Positions 60,266 to 64,000 of a stretch of DNA of 64,000 nt are shown in pieces. The position numbers and the translations under genes were made by a program. Numbering within the stretch: the stretch's first letter is position 1; each line of letters starts with the position of its first letter. Below the pieces are notes generated by a model. The model had not been told where the DNA came from. It saw only the letters and a list, made by a program, of their open reading frames with translations, and did not search any database. Origin of the DNA: Sphingomonas swuensis (GTDB lineage: Bacteria; Pseudomonadota; Alphaproteobacteria; Sphingomonadales; Sphingomonadaceae); assembly GCF_039538045.1 (NCBI RefSeq), contig NZ_BAABBQ010000001.1, positions 1,262,001 to 1,326,000 on the forward strand, written 5' to 3'.

Positions 60266-61342
60266 TCAGCGCAGATAGGGATCGGGGCCGACGACCTCGA
60301 CGTCGGACATCTGCCGCATCCACGCATCGTACCACGGCTTGTGCGAGGCGCCGACGATGTTGAGGACGCGGGCGCCGGGTTGCTCGGCCATGGCGACGCG
60401 GATGTTGGCCGCCATTCGAAGATTGCGGACGTCCCACCAGGCCGCATACATGCGTCCGTAGGGGTAGGCCTTCCGGTCCGCCGCCGCGCCGCCGAAGTCG
60501 GCCCGGACCTGGCGGCTCAGCCGTGCGGGGTCGTTGAGATAGCGGTAGAAAGCGAGCAGGCTCCTTCCGTCGACCACGCTTCGCGACTGCGCCTCATAAT
60601 CCTTGAACAAGGGATCGTCGCGAAAGCCCGCGAAACGCGCGCCCATCGCGGCTTCATAGGCCTTGCCGGCATGACCGAGCGCGGCGTCGCTGCTGTGATC
60701 GTCGACCATGGCAATGCGCTCGAGCCCGAGCCGGGCGGCGAGCTGCGCCGCGACATTGTAGCTCTCGTTGAGCTTGCGCCCCTCGCGGCCCAGCGCCCTG
60801 ACCATCTCGGCATCGAGGCCGTCGGCGGCGATCCGCTCGGCCGGTGGGAGGCGGAGCCACTGCACCCAGGCCGAGGCGCGCTCGTTGGCGGCAAGGAGAA
60901 GCAGGGCCAGCCTGCGGCGATCGGCGGGGGTCGGCTTCGCGCCGGGCGCTGCGAAGCGGTCGAAGGTCGCCTCGCTTTGCGCTTCGGCTTCCTGCTGGGT
61001 CAGGCCAACCGCCTTCTGGGCGGCCGAAGGGTCGGCGCAGTAGCTCTCCCAGGCGTCCTTGTGCCGGGGCGAGCGCCGCATCATGTCGCATTGCTCGCCC
61101 GAGACGTTCTCGACGGTGATGATGGTCGGCCGGAACCGCGCGAGGTTGGCGATCAGCGGCTCGAGCTGCTCGGCCTTGATCGAGGGCAGTTCGGAAAGAT
61201 GGGCGCTGCCGACGTTGAGAACCGCGGTCCGGGTCCCGGCAACCGGCGGATTGAACCCGAGCGGGGGCTGGTGCGACGGCGCTGCGGCCGCCGGAGCGGC
61301 AATGAGCAGAACGCAGATGGCAGCGGTCGTATGCAGGCGCAT
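60266..61342 (-). CDS. Secreted DUF5694/TraB-like protein
   Basis: A 358-residue protein with a signal peptide (MRLHTTAAICVLLIAAPAAAA). LNVGSAHLSELPSIKAEQLEPLI, TIITVENVSGEQCDMM, NLRMAANIRVAMAEQPGARVLNIVGASHKPWYD give the GS-H, Glu, Arg and GAxH landmarks of the TraB/Tiki/EreA superfamily. Enzymatic activity is plausible but not shown. Not linked to neighbours by operon. Confidence 0.8.
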   Translation of the reverse strand: MRLHTTAAICVLLIAAPAAAAPSHQPPLGFNPPVAGTRTAVLNVGSAHLSELPSIKAEQLEPLIANLARFRPTIITVENVSGEQCDMMRRSPRHKDAWESYCADPSAAQKAVGLTQQEAEAQSEATFDRFAAPGAKPTPADRRRLALLLLAANERASAWVQWLRLPPAERIAADGLDAEMVRALGREGRKLNESYNVAAQLAARLGLERIAMVDDHSSDAALGHAGKAYEAAMGARFAGFRDDPLFKDYEAQSRSVVDGRSLLAFYRYLNDPARLSRQVRADFGGAAADRKAYPYGRMYAAWWDVRNLRMAANIRVAMAEQPGARVLNIVGASHKPWYDAWMRQMSDVEVVGPDPYLR

Positions 61343-61486
61343 GTCTCTTCCCGAAGTCGTTGGTGACCTAGTCCGCTAATACAGCTCGTCCGGCTGCACA
61401 ACAGGGCAAATGCCAAGGCACCGCCGCGCTCGACCTCGTCCGAGGGTAAGCTTGCGATAGGTTGGGGAGGAGCCTAGCTCCGGGCC

Positions 61487-62245
61487 ATGCCGAACGCGCG
61501 AACATGGACCGCCGCCCTCCTCGTCATCGGGGACGAGATCCTGTCCGGCCGGACTCAGGACAAGAATGTCGCGCAGATCGCGACCTGGCTCAACGTGCAG
61601 GGCATCCGCCTTGCCGAGGTCCGGGTGGTCCCCGACGTCGAGGAGAAGATCGTCGCGGCGGTCAACGCGCTCCGGGCCGAGAACGACTATCTGTTCACCA
61701 CCGGCGGGATCGGGCCGACCCATGACGACATCACGGTTGACGCGATCGCGGCGGCGCTCGGGGTCGGAGTGGTGGTCCACCCGCAGGCGCGGGCGACGCT
61801 CGAGCGCTATTACGAGAGCCGCGGCGGGCTGACCGACGCCCGGCTTCGGATGGCGCGGGTGCCTGACGGGGCGGAGCTCATCGTCAACAAGGTGTCGGGT
61901 GCGCCCGGCATCCGCCACGGCAACATCTTCATCCTTGCCGGTGTGCCGCACATCACCGCGGGAATGCTCGACGCGCTGACCGGGACGCTCGAGGGCGGGC
62001 GGCCGGTGGTCAGCGTGACGATCGGCGGGATGGTTCCCGAAAGCGAGGTCGCCGATCTCCTTCGCGAGACCGAGCGCGCGCACGAGGGCATCGCGATCGG
62101 CTCCTATCCCTTCTTCCGCGAAGGCCGGGTCGGCGCCAATTTCGTCGTTCGCTCGGAGGAGATGGCGCAGGCCCAGGCAGTCGCCGACCTCTTGCAGGCG
62201 AGCATCGAAAGCGCCGGTTACGTGGTGGTGCCTGGAGGGATCTGA
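61487..62245 (+). CDS. CinA-like molybdopterin-binding domain protein
   Basis: A 252-residue protein with the MoaB/MogA-like domain of CinA: TAALLVIGDEILSGRTQDKNVAQIATWLN, FTTGGIGPTHDDITVDAIAAALG, and VSGAPGIRHGNIFILAGVPHI. It lacks the C-terminal nicotinamide-nucleotide amidase domain of full CinA (about 400 residues). Its role is unclear. The stop shares bases with the next ATG (TGATG). Confidence 0.92.
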   Translation: MPNARTWTAALLVIGDEILSGRTQDKNVAQIATWLNVQGIRLAEVRVVPDVEEKIVAAVNALRAENDYLFTTGGIGPTHDDITVDAIAAALGVGVVVHPQARATLERYYESRGGLTDARLRMARVPDGAELIVNKVSGAPGIRHGNIFILAGVPHITAGMLDALTGTLEGGRPVVSVTIGGMVPESEVADLLRETERAHEGIAIGSYPFFREGRVGANFVVRSEEMAQAQAVADLLQASIESAGYVVVPGGI

Positions 62246-62985
62246 TGTTTCTCGCGCTTGCGTTGGTGTTGGCTCAGCCGCAGACGATGGATGCGGGCGC
62301 GGTCGAACGCGGAAGCGCGATGGGGCTGACGACTCTGCTGTCCGAGACCGAACGGTTGCAGGTGGTCGGCGGAGCGATGCGGCAGCAATTCCTTCCCGGG
62401 AAGGTCTATCAGGTCAGCTGGTGGACGAAGCCGCGGCTGAGCGGGGCCTTTTGCGAGCGGCAATTGTTCGGCCGCCAGCTCAATGGGGGGAATGAGGAGA
62501 AGCCGCGGAGCTACGCGGTGGAGGATCAGCCCAATCGGGTTCAGTTCGCGCTCGCCGGCGAGGGCGAATGCACCGATACGGCCGGGTGGGCGAGCCCGCT
62601 TCCCGGTCAGATCGCGGTGAGCCTGTCGGCGATGCAGGCTTTCGCCGAAGTGCGACGGCTGGCGGCGGGAGGCGACAAATTGCCCTTCGCCATCGCCTGC
62701 CAGGACGAGGTAGCGAAGCCCTCGATCTGCGATCGGCCGCGCGAAACGCTGGCGATGCTGGCGCCGGGGCGGATGGGAACGCCGAGGATCGAGCCGCAGG
62801 CCTATCGGCAGGATGCGCCCAACATCAGGACCGCGCTCCCGCCGCAGGCTGGCGAGCCGGTGGTGGCGGTCATCCCCTTCTCGCCCGGGATGGGTGACGC
62901 GCGAACGACCTTCGTCAGCCTCAGGATGGAGGCGGGGCGGGTGGTCGCGGTCGAGCTACGCCGCAGCACCGTCATTTATCACTGA
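62245..62985 (+). CDS. Hypothetical secreted protein
   Basis: A 246-residue protein with a very short hydrophobic start (MFLALALVLAQPQ) and a beta-rich mature part with four Cys. Not recognised. Coupled to the CinA-like gene by overlap. Its tail overlaps the end of the reverse gene by 30 bases. Confidence 0.7.
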   Translation: MFLALALVLAQPQTMDAGAVERGSAMGLTTLLSETERLQVVGGAMRQQFLPGKVYQVSWWTKPRLSGAFCERQLFGRQLNGGNEEKPRSYAVEDQPNRVQFALAGEGECTDTAGWASPLPGQIAVSLSAMQAFAEVRRLAAGGDKLPFAIACQDEVAKPSICDRPRETLAMLAPGRMGTPRIEPQAYRQDAPNIRTALPPQAGEPVVAVIPFSPGMGDARTTFVSLRMEAGRVVAVELRRSTVIYH

Positions 62986-63252
62986 GGCGTACCAGTCGGC
63001 GTAGGGGGTGTTCTTCGCCAGATGCCGGTTCCAGTCGGGCGCGCCGTCGGTCCACCATGGCGGCCCGCGTTCGCCGAGCGCGCGCTTGGCGGCGTCGACC
63101 CGGGCGCGGTCGCGCTTGCGGCGAGCGTCCATCAGTTCGCGGACCAGCGGCTCGCGCTCTTCCGTGGAGAGCGCGGGATTGCTGAGCCGCCACAGGCGCC
63201 CGCGGACGACGAAGTAGCGTCCGTCGGGCGTGTGGGGGTAGTCGGTCGTCAG
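62956..63252 (-). CDS. Conserved small protein (YPHTPDGRYFVVRGRLWR)
   Basis: A 98-residue basic protein with the block YPHTPDGRYFVVRGRLWRLS, LMDARRKRDRARVDAAKRALGERG and PPWWTDGAPDWNRHLAKNTPYA, which I recognise as a widespread conserved protein of unknown function. No ATG, GTG or TTG precedes the block in frame. The likely start is CTG at 63250-63252, overlapping the upstream stop as CTGA, which gives MTTDYPHTPDG. Confidence 0.72.
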   Translation of the reverse strand: MTTDYPHTPDGRYFVVRGRLWRLSNPALSTEEREPLVRELMDARRKRDRARVDAAKRALGERGPPWWTDGAPDWNRHLAKNTPYADWYASVINDGAAA

Positions 63253-63614
63253 GCGTCCACCATCGCCTTGGGCGGGACCACCTGGCTGTGGCTGACGACG
63301 GTCCAGTCCTCGTGCCCGCGGCGCATCATGGTCGAGCTCGCATAGCAGCGGTAGGTTTCGTCGCCGCGCTTGGCCTCGACCTGGTAGCCGATCACGATCA
63401 GCCCTTCCTCGGGTCGGTTGACCTTCTGGTCGGAGAAGCGGACCTCGTCCCAGCGCGGGGTATTCTTGACCGCTTCCTTGGCCTGGTCGCGTGAGAAGAT
63501 GAAGGGTTCGGCGGGGAGCGCCATTACCACATTCTCGTCGACCAGCGTCTCGTAGACCTCGTCGCCGCCGTGCCAGAGCTTCTCTTCCATTGCCCAGATC
63601 CGCTCGTCTTCCAT
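63249..63614 (-). CDS. DUF4440/SnoaL-like protein
   Basis: A 121-residue protein of the NTF2-like superfamily: MEDERIWAMEEKLWHGGDEVYETLVDENVVMALP and WTVVSHSQVVPP. GGAGAAG precedes the ATG at 63614, deciding the start over upstream ATGs. Coupled to the downstream YPHTPDGRYF gene, divergent from the MarR regulator, which may control both. Confidence 0.82.
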   Translation of the reverse strand: MEDERIWAMEEKLWHGGDEVYETLVDENVVMALPAEPFIFSRDQAKEAVKNTPRWDEVRFSDQKVNRPEEGLIVIGYQVEAKRGDETYRCYASSTMMRRGHEDWTVVSHSQVVPPKAMVDA

Positions 63615-63691
63615 CGTATCTTCTCCTGTGTCTCGTCCGGCCAACGGGCAAGGCGCAGGAGGGTTCAACAGGGGAACGAAAGACCGCATCG

Positions 63692-63719
63692 TTGATTTAA
63701 TAAGCAACCTTACTATATG
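63692..63719 (+). promoter_or_regulatory. Promoter of the MarR gene
   Basis: TTGATT (63692-63697), 16 bases, TATATG (63714-63719), eight bases or so before the ATG, in unusually AT-rich DNA. TAAGCAACCTTA inside it is a short inverted repeat that a MarR dimer could bind. Confidence 0.55.
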
Positions 63720-63726
63720 CGCGGAC

Positions 63727-64000
63727 ATGGAACAGCTGGCCTGGGATATTGGCGAGACATCGCTCGCGATTCGTCGTGCGTTCGACCGCAAGGCGGCGAT
63801 GCTCGGGATCACGCGTGCGCAATGGCGCGTGCTCGCCCATCTCGACCATCAGCCGGGGCGCAAGCAGGTCGAGCTTGCCGACCGGATGGACGTCGAGCCG
63901 ATCACGCTGTGCCGGATCGTCGACAAGCTCGAGGAAGCGGGGCTCGTGGAGCGCCGCCGCGATCCCGACGACCGGCGGGCCTGGCGCCTCTATCTTTGTG
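63727..64000 (+). CDS. MarR family regulator (3' partial)
   Basis: 91 codons are visible before the window ends. MEQLAWDIGETSLAIRRAFD is the dimer helix, and KQVELADRMDVEPITLCRIVDKLEEAGLVERRRDPDDRRAW is the winged helix with the MarR wing motif DPDDRR. It is divergent from the DUF4440-like pair and probably represses it or itself in response to a small molecule. Confidence 0.93.
   Translation, partial: MEQLAWDIGETSLAIRRAFDRKAAMLGITRAQWRVLAHLDHQPGRKQVELADRMDVEPITLCRIVDKLEEAGLVERRRDPDDRRAWRLYLC

Overview
The window is GC-rich, densely packed chromosomal DNA that I read as an alphaproteobacterium of the order Sphingomonadales. The main reasons are the stand-alone F0 ATP synthase cluster with paired b' and b subunits and no F1 genes beside it, a PhaR-type polyhydroxyalkanoate (PHA) regulator, sphingomonad-style dispersed repeats, and candidate promoters of RpoH and EcfG type. 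Assignment below order level is not possible from sequence reading alone.

Layout. 1-3096: a three-gene operon (circularly permuted ATP-grasp protein, alpha-E protein, transglutaminase), cut by the left edge. 3140-13761: a prophage remnant ending at the 3' end of a tRNA-Arg(CCG) gene. It has a tailspike gene, a reverse-strand cargo block (GT-C membrane glycosyltransferase, OB-fold protein, two tiny membrane proteins), a coupled forward lysis operon (muramidase, holin candidate, inner and outer spanins, lipoprotein) and a reverse run of overlapping small early-type genes. No integrase, terminase, portal or capsid gene is visible. 13762-18838: tRNA-Arg, a PhaC-like hydrolase divergent from phaR, a short-ORF locus with an extreme ribosome binding site, a Ser/Ala/Lys-rich protein behind an EcfG-like promoter, glmU and an orphan gene. 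18839-25232: dispersed repeat, purB, a frameshifted Na+/H+ antiporter, an ABC-F ATPase, a small kinase-like protein and radC. 25317-29146: a ydbH-ynbE-ydbL lipid-transport operon. 30022-32472: atpI-B-E-F'-F.

32655-45071: a chaplin-like secreted protein, phenylacetate and acyl-CoA genes (paaZ, paaG, a thiolase, a MaoC protein), a stand-alone PqqD-like domain beside an ABC exporter, the PHA depolymerase phaZ, a second copy of the short-ORF locus, and membrane and secreted proteins. 45161-47071: repeat-rich DNA holding a DUF559 nuclease gene (amber-interrupted) between near-perfect inverted 50-bp palindromic repeats, with a third solo copy nearby. 47078-64000: MscS channel, topoisomerase IB, PfpI-like protein, an S24/LexA-like regulator with a divergent small gene and a palindromic operator candidate, an amino-acid permease, a PilZ protein, glnA and glnB separated by three unrelated genes, a cytidylyltransferase-like enzyme, map, a CinA-type protein, and a MarR regulator cut by the right edge.

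Recurring themes are carbon storage (phaC-like, phaR, phaZ, thiolase and hydratase), nitrogen control (glnB, glnA), the cell envelope (YdbH system, glmU, spanins) and stress-type regulation. The observations I find most novel are the inverted-repeat-flanked DUF559 unit, and the paired loci combining an RpoH-like promoter, a ribosome binding site almost fully complementary to the 16S rRNA tail, a micro-ORF starting Met-Ser-His and a hairpin.
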